Origin: Candidatus Hydrogenedentota bacterium
GTDB taxonomy: Bacteria > Hydrogenedentota > Hydrogenedentia > Hydrogenedentales > CAITNO01
NCBI GenBank assembly: GCA_011046175.1
Contig: DSBB01000265.1
Location: forward strand, 1-5,364
DNA: 5,364 bases
Direction: 5' to 3'
The notes under the pieces were generated by a model. It saw only the letters and a list, made by a program, of their open reading frames with translations, did no database searches and was not told the DNA's origin. Made by a program: the position numbers and the translations under genes. The first letter of the stretch is position 1. Every line of letters starts with the position of its first letter. Of this stretch, positions 1 through 4,543 are shown piece by piece.

Positions 1-1
1 G

Positions 2-1231
2 CAGCGGGTCTATCATGGGCACATTGTGGACGCGGCGGGACAGCCAATTGATGAAGTGCTCCTGCATGTCATGTGCGCGCCGCACAGTTACACCCGCGAG
101 GATGTCGTGGAGATCAATGCCCACGGTGGCCCGGCCCCGCTCAATGCAGTTCTGCAGGAGGCGCTGCGGCATGGCGCGCGCCTCGCGCGGCCCGGCGAGT
201 TCACGCTCCGCGCTTTCCTGAACGGGCGCATTGACTTGGTTCAAGCGGAAGCCGTGATTGACCAGATTCGCGCGCGCACCCGCGCCGGTCTTCAGGCGGC
301 CAACGCGGCCGCATCGGGCGCGCTGTCAAAGGCGATTTACGCCGTGCGCGACACGCTGCGCGAGGCCCTTGCCCACATCGAGGCGGCAGTGGATTTCCCG
401 GAGGAAGACCTGCCGGAACTTGTGAACGAAGCCCTCTTTGCGCGCCTGCGCGAAGCGCAGCGCCAAGTCCGGGAACTGATAAACACTGCCGACGCCGGGC
501 GCCTGGTGCGCGAAGGCGCTGTGGCCGTCATCGCGGGCCGCCCCAACGTCGGCAAATCCAGCCTCTTTAACGCGCTGCTCCGCGACGCCCGCGCCATCGT
601 CTCCGCGCAGCCCGGCACCACCCGCGACCGTCTCGAAGAATACATCACCATCGCGGGCGTGCCAGTCAGGCTCATAGACACCGCCGGCATCCGGGAATCC
701 GGCGACGAAGTCGAGCGCATCGGCGTGGAAATCGCCCGGCAGGCGCTGGACAGCGCCCACCTGGCGCTGCTGGTGTTCGACGCAACCCAAACGCCCGCCC
801 CAGAGGAGGCGCAAATCGCCGGGGAACTCCGTGATCGCGAGATTCCCGTCGTCTTGGTCATCAATAAGACCGACTGCGTGACAGGCGTTCCGGAAAATCC
901 CTGGCCGGAGACCCCTTTTGCGGCAGTCTGCGCCGTTTCCGCCACACAAGGAACAGGCATCAAGGAACTGGAGACGGTCATCGCGGAGATACTGCTGGGC
1001 GGCGCGGGCATTGACGCTGCCCAGCCCATGATCACCCGCCAGCACCAGAAGGACAGCCTTCGTCGCGCCGAGGAAAGCCTCCAACGGCTCTTCGACGCCA
1101 TCGGCGCATCCCCCGAATTTCTCGCCCTCGAACTGCGCGACGCCCTTGGAGCACTTGGCGAAATCACCGGCGAAACCACCCCGGAGGACATCCTCGACGC
1201 CATCTTCGCCAATTTCTGCATCGGGAAATGA
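2..1231 (+). CDS. mnmE: tRNA uridine-5-carboxymethylaminomethyl(34) synthesis GTPase MnmE, 5'-truncated by window edge
   Basis: MnmE (TrmE) is a cytoplasmic, dimeric, K+-stimulated GTPase. With MnmG it installs the (carboxymethyl)aminomethyl group on wobble U34 of a subset of tRNAs, using a methylene-THF-derived carbon. The reading frame is open from base 2 with no start codon, so roughly the first 45 residues of the N-terminal folate-binding domain lie outside the window (E. coli MnmE is about 450 residues; 409 are visible). Seen in order: the end of the TrmE N domain (SYTREDVVEINAHGG), the helical domain (RPGEFTLRAFLNGRIDLVQA, then AAVDFPEED), and the G domain with G1 GRPNVGKSS (536-562), G2 TTRD (617-628), G3 DTAG (677-688), G4 NKTD (863-874) and G5 SAT (938-946). 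It ends in the invariant C-terminal FCIGK (1214-1228), whose Cys is a hallmark of the family. All signature residues are intact. No rho-independent terminator follows; repeats begin within 10 bases of the stop. Confidence 0.98.
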   Translation, partial: QRVYHGHIVDAAGQPIDEVLLHVMCAPHSYTREDVVEINAHGGPAPLNAVLQEALRHGARLARPGEFTLRAFLNGRIDLVQAEAVIDQIRARTRAGLQAANAAASGALSKAIYAVRDTLREALAHIEAAVDFPEEDLPELVNEALFARLREAQRQVRELINTADAGRLVREGAVAVIAGRPNVGKSSLFNALLRDARAIVSAQPGTTRDRLEEYITIAGVPVRLIDTAGIRESGDEVERIGVEIARQALDSAHLALLVFDATQTPAPEEAQIAGELRDREIPVVLVINKTDCVTGVPENPWPETPFAAVCAVSATQGTGIKELETVIAEILLGGAGIDAAQPMITRQHQKDSLRRAEESLQRLFDAIGASPEFLALELRDALGALGEITGETTPEDILDAIFANFCIGK

Positions 1232-1237
1232 GCAATA

Positions 1238-1256
1238 GCGCAGGCGTCCCGCCTGC
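1238..1256 (+). repeat. Dispersed intergenic palindrome, copy 1
   Basis: The core at 1240-1256 is GCAGGCG-TCC-CGCCTGC, perfect 7-bp arms around a 3-base loop, preceded by GC. The same palindrome in reverse orientation (loop GGA) occurs at 2774-2790 and 2830-2846, and degenerately at 2963-2981. It resembles the REP-like palindromes scattered through intergenic DNA of many bacterial genomes. As RNA it would fold into a strong short hairpin just after the mnmE stop, so it might affect 3'-end stability, but there is no U tract to make it a classical terminator. Confidence 0.85.
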
Positions 1257-1258
1257 CC

Positions 1259-1303
1259 AAAGGACAGAAAGGACAAAAAGGACACAAAGGACACAAAGGA
1301 CAA
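1259..1303 (+). repeat. Tandem repeat, five units of the 9-mer AAAGGACAN
   Basis: Five consecutive 9-base units, each AAAGGACA followed by a variable base (G, A, C, C, A). The reverse complement of a related tract (units of AGGACATCA) lies at 2935-2958. Because 9 is a multiple of 3, the tract stays open in several frames and produces spurious low-complexity proteins on both strands, which I do not annotate. It directly follows palindrome copy 1, and the same palindrome-plus-9-mer order is found in the inverted copy at 2935-2981. Confidence 0.9.
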
Positions 1304-1309
1304 GAGCAG

Positions 1310-1337
1310 AAGTTCTGGAGTACAGGCTTCAGCCTGT
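1310..1337 (+). repeat. 28-bp dispersed repeat containing palindrome ACAGGCT-TC-AGCCTGT, copy 1
   Basis: Positions 1322-1337 form a perfect palindrome with 7-bp arms and a 2-base loop. The whole 28-bp unit matches 2794-2821 in direct orientation with 3 mismatches, two of them in the loop, so the arms are conserved while the loop varies. This is what one expects if the folded or symmetric form matters, or if the copies spread as a unit. It lies beside the other palindrome type in both clusters. Confidence 0.85.
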
Positions 1338-1510
1338 TGTCGTTGTCGTCGGTTCACTGCGACGACCGGACGTTTCCAAGAGAACACCATTCATAGCAAC
1401 CGCGAATCGTCTTCGTTGCCACATGACATGGTATTATGCCGGTCGAGCAATTCAGTAACCGTTCAAGGGAAAAACCAGCGTACACGCCAGGAAAACAGCA
1501 GGAAAACAGG

Positions 1511-1578
1511 GCAAAAACGGGACTGCCCCAGGCGAGTCCATCGCAGACGGACGAGACGGGTCTGTCCCCCGTTTTTGC
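1511..1578. repeat. 68-bp element bounded by perfect 11-bp inverted repeats (MITE- or REP-like)
   Basis: The left arm GCAAAAACGGG (1511-1521) is exactly complementary to the right arm CCCGTTTTTGC (1568-1578). The 46 bases between can pair only partially (for example GTCC near 1537 with GGAC near 1551). Non-autonomous mobile elements and long REP/BIME-type elements look like this. As RNA it could also be a long hairpin, but the T run is in the stem rather than after it, so a terminator role is not supported. No target-site duplication is obvious. No transposase is in the window. Confidence 0.6.
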
Positions 1579-1701
1579 GGAATGAACACAAAACCATTGA
1601 AATGTCATGCTTTACGCACCCGTGAATGGTTACTCAATTCGTATGAGTGTAGGTTGAAACGACTCGCTGAAAGTCTCCGCATGACCAAAGGAAAAAATCC
1701 A

Positions 1702-1995
1702 ATGAAAACGTCCCACCTCATCATCGCGGTTGCAGCGATATTTTCGTGCTGTTCATCGTCGGCCATGAACCTGACCCCGAATTTTCAAACAGCGACCATC
1801 ATTCCTAAATATGAGGCGGATTTCTTCGAGTTCGACATTCCACGCGCCGCCACCGCCGACGGCAAACTGCGTCTCTGGTTCAAAAAGCAGGCCGGCATTG
1901 GCGAAGGACCCCGCCCGGAAGTCGCGCTCTGGCGCAATACCGGCGGCTGGGGAACGCTGGTATCCGAAATCTGGTTGATGAAAATAATGCCATGA
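1702..1995 (+). CDS. Small hypothetical secreted protein, possibly the N-terminal remnant of a larger gene
   Basis: Ninety-seven residues, not assignable to a family. The ATG at 1702 is chosen because AAGGA (1688-1692) sits 9 bases upstream and because it opens a signal peptide: Lys2, hydrophobic core about residues 5-14 (HLIIAVAAIF), and a likely signal peptidase I site after A21 (SSA). The cysteine pair at 16-17 is not a good lipobox. An ATG at 1582 in the same frame would bury the signal peptide and is unlikely. The mature part has alternating hydrophobic/polar residues (ADFFEFDIP, KLRLWFKKQ, PEVALWRNT), suggesting the first strands of a beta-sandwich or similar exported domain. It stops abruptly after about 76 mature residues, and the last few (WLMKIMP) look out of character. 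I infer a gene truncated by a junction just before the toxin-antitoxin promoter, but a genuine small exported protein cannot be excluded. Confidence 0.5.
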   Translation: MKTSHLIIAVAAIFSCCSSSAMNLTPNFQTATIIPKYEADFFEFDIPRAATADGKLRLWFKKQAGIGEGPRPEVALWRNTGGWGTLVSEIWLMKIMP

Positions 1996-1999
1996 GAAC

Positions 2000-2031
2000 T
2001 GGTTGCATAATGCAACCAACTGTTGTATACT
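2000..2031 (+). promoter_or_regulatory. vapBC promoter with overlapping 19-bp palindromic operator
   Basis: TTGCAT (2003-2008) and TATACT (2026-2031) are separated by exactly 17 bases, a near-consensus sigma-70-type promoter. The palindrome TGGTTGCAT-A-ATGCAACCA (2000-2018) has perfect 9-bp arms about one central base and covers the -35 box. Ribbon-helix-helix antitoxins such as VapB/FitA normally bind palindromes in their own promoter and repress it, best when complexed with toxin. The position fits that model, so autoregulation is inferred. Predicted transcription starts around 2037-2039, leaving a leader of a little over 20 bases before the antitoxin ATG at 2061. Confidence 0.8.
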
Positions 2032-2060
2032 TTAGCAAAGAAACAGCACGGAGTCTCGAC

Positions 2061-2303
2061 ATGGCCACATTGCATGTGAGGAATATCCCTGACGATCTAC
2101 ACGCGCGCCTGCACCGTCTCGCCGCATCTGACAACCTGTCGCTGTCGGCAGCGGTGGTGTCGCTCTTGGAGCAGGTGGTTGCGGAACGGGAGCAACAAGT
2201 CAACCAACGCGCGCTGCTTTCCGGCATGCGCCGACGCCGCTTTGCGCCGCCCCGGCGCGCCCCTGAGAGCGTGCAACTGCTGCGGGAATCCCGCAAGCGA
2301 TGA
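2061..2303 (+). CDS. vapB: VapB/FitA-type ribbon-helix-helix antitoxin
   Basis: Eighty residues. The antitoxin is expected to bind DNA as an RHH dimer and to mask the PIN toxin encoded next to it. Residues 3-8 (TLHVRN) fit the RHH beta strand, 10-21 (DDLHARLHRLAA) helix A, and about 25-41 (SLSAAVVSLLEQVVAER) helix B; the pattern matches FitA-like antitoxins with an N-terminal TLxVRNxPD. The C-terminal half is basic and disordered-looking (GMRRRRFAPPRRAPES), probably the segment that wraps the toxin. The start at 2061 is supported by GGAG (2050-2053) 7 bases upstream; an in-frame ATG at 1992 lies upstream of the promoter and is rejected. The stop overlaps the toxin ATG by 4 bases, so toxin synthesis is probably coupled to antitoxin translation. 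The symbol reflects family type, not proven orthology. Confidence 0.88.
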   Translation: MATLHVRNIPDDLHARLHRLAASDNLSLSAAVVSLLEQVVAEREQQVNQRALLSGMRRRRFAPPRRAPESVQLLRESRKR

Positions 2304-2743
2304 AACCGATTGCCGCCTGTGTCGTGGATGCGAGCGTCGGTATCAAGTTGTTTGTCAACGAGCCTTTGTCCGACGTTGCGTTGTCATTCTTCGTCTCGGC
2401 GGCGGACACGCCGAACGTCCGTCGCTATGTTCCCGACCTGTTCTTCGTGGAATGCGCCAATGTGCTCTGGAAATACGTATCGCGCTACGGACTGAGACCC
2501 CAGGCAGCAGCACGCTATCTTGCCGATTTGCATGCGCTGCGCCTGGCGGTCATTCCCACGTCTGCGCTGACTCAGTCCGCCTTGAAGATTGCGATGGATC
2601 TTTCCATATCGGTTTACGGCGCCTTTTATGTGGCCACTGCTGAACTTCTGAATGTTCCCCTCATTACGGCAGATAAGCGCTTGGCGCGCCGTCTTGCCGA
2701 TACGAAGCACCATGTCCTTTATTTGGAGGAACTCGTTATCTGA
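2300..2743 (+). CDS. vapC: VapC-type PIN-domain toxin with one catalytic Asp replaced by Gly
   Basis: One hundred and forty-seven residues, the usual length for a VapC PIN domain. These are Mg2+/Mn2+-dependent endoribonucleases whose known targets include initiator tRNA and other structured RNAs; the antitoxin restrains them. The acidic site is recognisable: D10 (VVDASV), E51 (FFVECANVLW) and D125 (LITADKRL). The third position, normally Asp in a YDAxY motif, is Gly107 here (VYGAFYVATAE, codon GGC at 2618-2620). Otherwise the fold looks complete, including the C-terminal strand (HHVLYLEEL). The start ATG overlaps the antitoxin stop. Loss of this residue would be expected to weaken metal binding and RNase activity, so the toxin may be attenuated or dead, or a neighbouring acidic residue (E114) may compensate. 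PIN family membership is confident; activity is not. Confidence 0.9.
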   Translation: MKPIAACVVDASVGIKLFVNEPLSDVALSFFVSAADTPNVRRYVPDLFFVECANVLWKYVSRYGLRPQAAARYLADLHALRLAVIPTSALTQSALKIAMDLSISVYGAFYVATAELLNVPLITADKRLARRLADTKHHVLYLEELVI

Positions 2744-2755
2744 TCTTTCGATAGT

Positions 2756-2790
2756 TCCCGCCTGTGGCCCTTTGCAGGCGGGACGCCTGC
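2756..2790 (+). repeat. Overlapping palindromes after vapC, including GCAGGCG-GGA-CGCCTGC copy 2
   Basis: TCCCGCCTG (2756-2764) pairs perfectly with CAGGCGGGA (2775-2783) across a 10-base loop, while GCAGGCG (2774-2780) pairs with CGCCTGC (2784-2790) across GGA. The two hairpins compete for 2774-2783, giving mutually exclusive folds 13 bases past the vapC stop. The second is the reverse-orientation copy of 1240-1256. There is no downstream T run, so it may act as mRNA 3'-end structure rather than an intrinsic terminator. Confidence 0.75.
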
Positions 2791-2793
2791 GCA

Positions 2794-2821
2794 AAGTTCG
2801 GGAGTACAGGCTATAGCCTGT
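2794..2821 (+). repeat. 28-bp dispersed repeat with ACAGGCT-AT-AGCCTGT palindrome, copy 2
   Basis: Direct-orientation match to 1310-1337 with 3 mismatches over 28 bases. The palindrome itself is 2806-2821 with perfect 7-bp arms. It sits between two copies of the other palindrome type, so the two families occur together in this genome segment. Confidence 0.85.
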
Positions 2822-2829
2822 GGAGGCAT

Positions 2830-2848
2830 GCAGGCGGGACGCCTGCGC
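2830..2848 (+). repeat. GCAGGCG-GGA-CGCCTGC palindrome, copy 3
   Basis: The 17-bp core (2830-2846) is identical to 2774-2790 and followed by the same GC, so the two are a direct repeat 56 bases apart. It is the reverse complement of 1238-1256. Confidence 0.85.
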
Positions 2849-2934
2849 TACTTTCCCCCCGTCCACGGGAGGATTGAGGGGGGCACCGCGCTGTGTTCAA
2901 TGCCTGGGTATGCCCTGCGTTGGCCATGCGCTTC

Positions 2935-2981
2935 TGTCCTTGATGTCCTTGATGTCCTTTGAGCAAACGGGATGCCTGCGC
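2935..2981 (-). repeat. Inverted copy of the composite palindrome plus 9-mer repeat
   Basis: Read on the minus strand, this 47-bp segment has a decayed palindrome (GCGCAGGCATCCCGTTTGC) followed by AAAGGACA and two further 9-base-spaced AAGGACA units. It aligns without gaps to 1238-1284 at 39 of 47 positions by eye. The right palindrome arm has mutated (GTTTGC for GCCTGC), so this copy is older or less constrained than the others. It lies 70 bases before the start codon of the GH88-like gene. Confidence 0.8.
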
Positions 2982-3041
2982 TTTGGTTTTCAAACACCCT
3001 TCAAAGCATGTATGCTGTTGCCGAGATGCAATAAAACAGGC

Positions 3042-3047
3042 GGAGGG
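3042..3047 (+). promoter_or_regulatory. Ribosome binding site deciding the GH88-like start
   Basis: GGAGGG ends 4 bases (GGAG core 6 bases) before the ATG at 3052. It favours this start over an in-frame ATG at 2959, which would lie inside the inverted composite repeat and add a 31-residue repeat-derived, Cys-rich leader. Confidence 0.75.
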
Positions 3048-3051
3048 ACGC

Positions 3052-4428
3052 ATGAAAATCAATCAAAAACTGCACGTGAAAGAACTGGCGGGCAAACTGG
3101 AGCGGTTTTTTGAACTCGCCGCCGCAAAGACGCTCCGACTGCACAAGGAATGGGAGCCTGCCCAAGGCGCGCCTGTTTTCACCCGGCGCGGCAAGTACAC
3201 GGCGCGGGGTTGGACGGAATGGACGCAGGGATTCCTCTACGGCATCCCGTTGTTGATCTTCGACGCGACGGGCGAGGATCGCTTCCTGCAACTGGGTCGC
3301 GAGAATACACTGGCGCGCATGGCCTCGCACCTCACGCATATCGGCGTACATGACCACGGCTTCAACAACATCTCGACCTACGGCAATCTCTGGCGCATGG
3401 CGCGCGAGGGGCGCATCGCCGAATCCGAAGACGCAATGGCCATGTACGAACTCGCGCTCAAGGTTTCCGGGGCAGTGCAGGCGGCCCGGTGGAGCCGCAT
3501 CGCGGATGGGAGCGGTTTCATCCACTCCTTCAACGGCCCGCATTCGCTGTTCAGCGACACCATCCGGTCGTGCCGCGTGCTGGTGCTGGCCGACCGGCTG
3601 GGTCACGCGCTCATGGGCGAAAATGACGTGCGCATCCCGCTCATGGACCGCGCCATACAGCACATCCGCAACACGATGCGCTACAACGTCTATTACGGCG
3701 AGGGACGCGACGCATACGATGTGCCGGGGCGTGTGGCGCATGAGGGCATCTTCAATATGACCGATGGGCGCTACCGGTGCCCCAGCACGCAACAGGGCTA
3801 CTCGCCATTCAGCACGTGGACGCGCGGTCTCGCATGGATTCTGCTGGGATGCGCCGAGCAATTGGAATTTCTCGATGCCATTGCGGAAAGCGACTGGATA
3901 TCCTACGACCCGGACAAAACCTTTATCGGTATGCTCAAGCGCGCCGCGACGGTTACGGCGGAGTTCTACATCCAGAACACCGCCGTTGACGGCATTCCGT
4001 TCTGGGACACCGGCGCGCCGGGCCTGGTCCACATGCCCGATTATCGGGAGCGTCCATCGCAGCCGGACAACTCCCACGAGCCGGTGGACAGTTCAGCGGC
4101 GGCGATCGCCGCGCAGGGCCTGCTGCGGCTGGGCCGGCATCTGGGCGCATCGGGCAAAGGCCGGAAATTCTGGCAGGCGGGGCTGTGCGTCGCCAATACC
4201 CTCCTTAGTCCGCCGTATCTGTCGGAAGACACCCGCCACCACGGCTTGGTCCTGCATTCCGTCTATCACCGGCCCAACGGCTGGGACTATGTTCCCAAAG
4301 ACAAACGGGTGCCTTTCGGCGAATCCTCCATGTGGGGCGACTATCACATGGCGGAGGCGGCACTCTGCCTGTTGCGTGCCGTGCGAGGTGAAGCGCTCCC
4401 TCGGTTTTTTTGCGGTGCCGGACAGTAA
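3052..4428 (+). CDS. GH88-like glycoside hydrolase (unsaturated glucuronyl hydrolase type)
   Basis: Four hundred and fifty-eight residues, cytoplasmic by the absence of a signal peptide. Characterised GH88 enzymes hydrate the double bond of 4,5-unsaturated uronic acids released by polysaccharide lyases, removing them from oligosaccharide non-reducing ends in an (alpha/alpha)6 barrel. Family features seen: HDHGF with D101 (compare HDLGF around the first catalytic Asp), FSDTIRS with D169 (compare the second catalytic Asp region), TWTRGLAW (255-262, compare TWSRGQAW), EPVDSSAAAIAAQGLL (343-358), and a terminal SSMWGDYHMAEAAL block (425-438). Residue matches are from memory of the family, not an alignment. 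It is longer than the roughly 380-residue Bacillus UGL, with extra sequence between 265 and 345, so substrate may differ and GH105 or an uncharacterised relative is possible. The start at 3052 has a strong Shine-Dalgarno. The last codons run through a T7 tract (4405-4411). Confidence 0.8.
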   Translation: MKINQKLHVKELAGKLERFFELAAAKTLRLHKEWEPAQGAPVFTRRGKYTARGWTEWTQGFLYGIPLLIFDATGEDRFLQLGRENTLARMASHLTHIGVHDHGFNNISTYGNLWRMAREGRIAESEDAMAMYELALKVSGAVQAARWSRIADGSGFIHSFNGPHSLFSDTIRSCRVLVLADRLGHALMGENDVRIPLMDRAIQHIRNTMRYNVYYGEGRDAYDVPGRVAHEGIFNMTDGRYRCPSTQQGYSPFSTWTRGLAWILLGCAEQLEFLDAIAESDWISYDPDKTFIGMLKRAATVTAEFYIQNTAVDGIPFWDTGAPGLVHMPDYRERPSQPDNSHEPVDSSAAAIAAQGLLRLGRHLGASGKGRKFWQAGLCVANTLLSPPYLSEDTRHHGLVLHSVYHRPNGWDYVPKDKRVPFGESSMWGDYHMAEAALCLLRAVRGEALPRFFCGAGQ

Positions 4429-4543
4429 TGGCGAGGCTGAAGCCCTGCGCCGAATTGCTTCAGGGGTTGGCGCATCCCGGTGACGCAGCATGTTATGATG
4501 GCGCAGTGGAAAGGGAAACAAAAGGTGCGCGGGAGAGAGTGTG
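4429..4543 (+). promoter_or_regulatory. Short intergenic region with likely extended -10 promoter for the PilZ gene
   Basis: TGTTATGAT (4491-4499) is an extended -10 element: TG, one base, then TATGAT at 4494-4499. No good -35 lies at 16-18 bases; TTGGCG (4467-4472) is 21 bases away. A perfect 7-bp stem CTGAAGC/GCTTCAG (4437-4443, 4457-4463) follows the hydrolase stop, without a T run after it. The PilZ/oxidoreductase pair may therefore have its own promoter rather than depend on the hydrolase transcript. Confidence 0.4.

Larger units (their letters stand above)
1232..1701. other. Repeat-rich intergenic region between mnmE and a small secreted-protein ORF
   Basis: About 470 bases without a supportable gene. 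It holds, in order, a 17-bp palindrome, five 9-bp tandem units, a second palindrome (1322-1337), an extended -10-like sequence (1429-1437) and a 68-bp element bounded by perfect 11-bp inverted repeats (1511-1578). The short open frames here have repeat-derived, low-complexity translations (Arg/Thr/Lys-rich) without a plausible ribosome binding site or domain. From about 1580 to 1700 the DNA is visibly more AT-rich than the genes around it, and only a weak hairpin (1632-1636 with 1644-1648) is seen. Confidence 0.7.
2744..3051. other. Repeat-cluster intergenic region between vapC and the GH88-like gene
   Basis: About 308 bases with no supportable gene. It contains two direct copies of the GCAGGCG-GGA-CGCCTGC palindrome (2774-2790, 2830-2846), the ACAGGCT-AT-AGCCTGT palindrome between them, a C6/G6-bounded stretch (2855-2883, a loosely pairable remnant), and the inverted composite repeat 2935-2981. 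A weak -10-like TATGCT (3011-3016) precedes the GH88-like gene. Frames open across this region translate only repeat sequence. Confidence 0.7.

Noticed and set aside
1259..1303. CRISPR-like array
   Set aside because: Nine-base units without spacers are a simple tandem repeat, not repeat-spacer architecture, and no cas gene is present.
326..1390. Long minus-strand open frame (354 codons) opposite mnmE, and a second one at 337-1296
   Set aside because: They lie antisense to an unmistakable MnmE coding frame in GC-rich DNA, run into the 9-bp repeat tract, and their translations show no domain and unnatural composition.
1228..1458. Open frame overlapping the mnmE stop by ATGA, which would look like a coupled small gene
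   Set aside because: Its residues come from the palindrome (AGVPPA) and the 9-mer array (RTKRTQRTQRT). The ATGA overlap is accidental.
1992..2060. Upstream ATG giving a 103-residue antitoxin
   Set aside because: It would place the start before the -35/-10 promoter and operator; ATG 2061 has a good Shine-Dalgarno and matches the usual family N-terminus.
2855..2883. C6...G6 stretch as a functional hairpin
   Set aside because: Pairing is essentially homopolymer ends around a loop with little further complementarity; may be a repeat remnant but nothing supports a function.
3001..4077. Minus-strand open frame of 358 codons opposite the GH88-like gene
   Set aside because: Shadow of the real gene; translation is His/Arg/Ala-rich without recognisable motifs, and the + strand frame carries clear family blocks.
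4437..4463. Intrinsic terminator after the hydrolase gene
   Set aside because: The 7-bp stem with a 13-base loop has no T run after it; the T7 tract is upstream, inside the coding region.
3764..4483. 239-codon + strand frame overlapping the hydrolase gene
   Set aside because: Arg/Ser/Thr-rich shadow of the hydrolase frame; only its last part matters, as a possible slippage tail.
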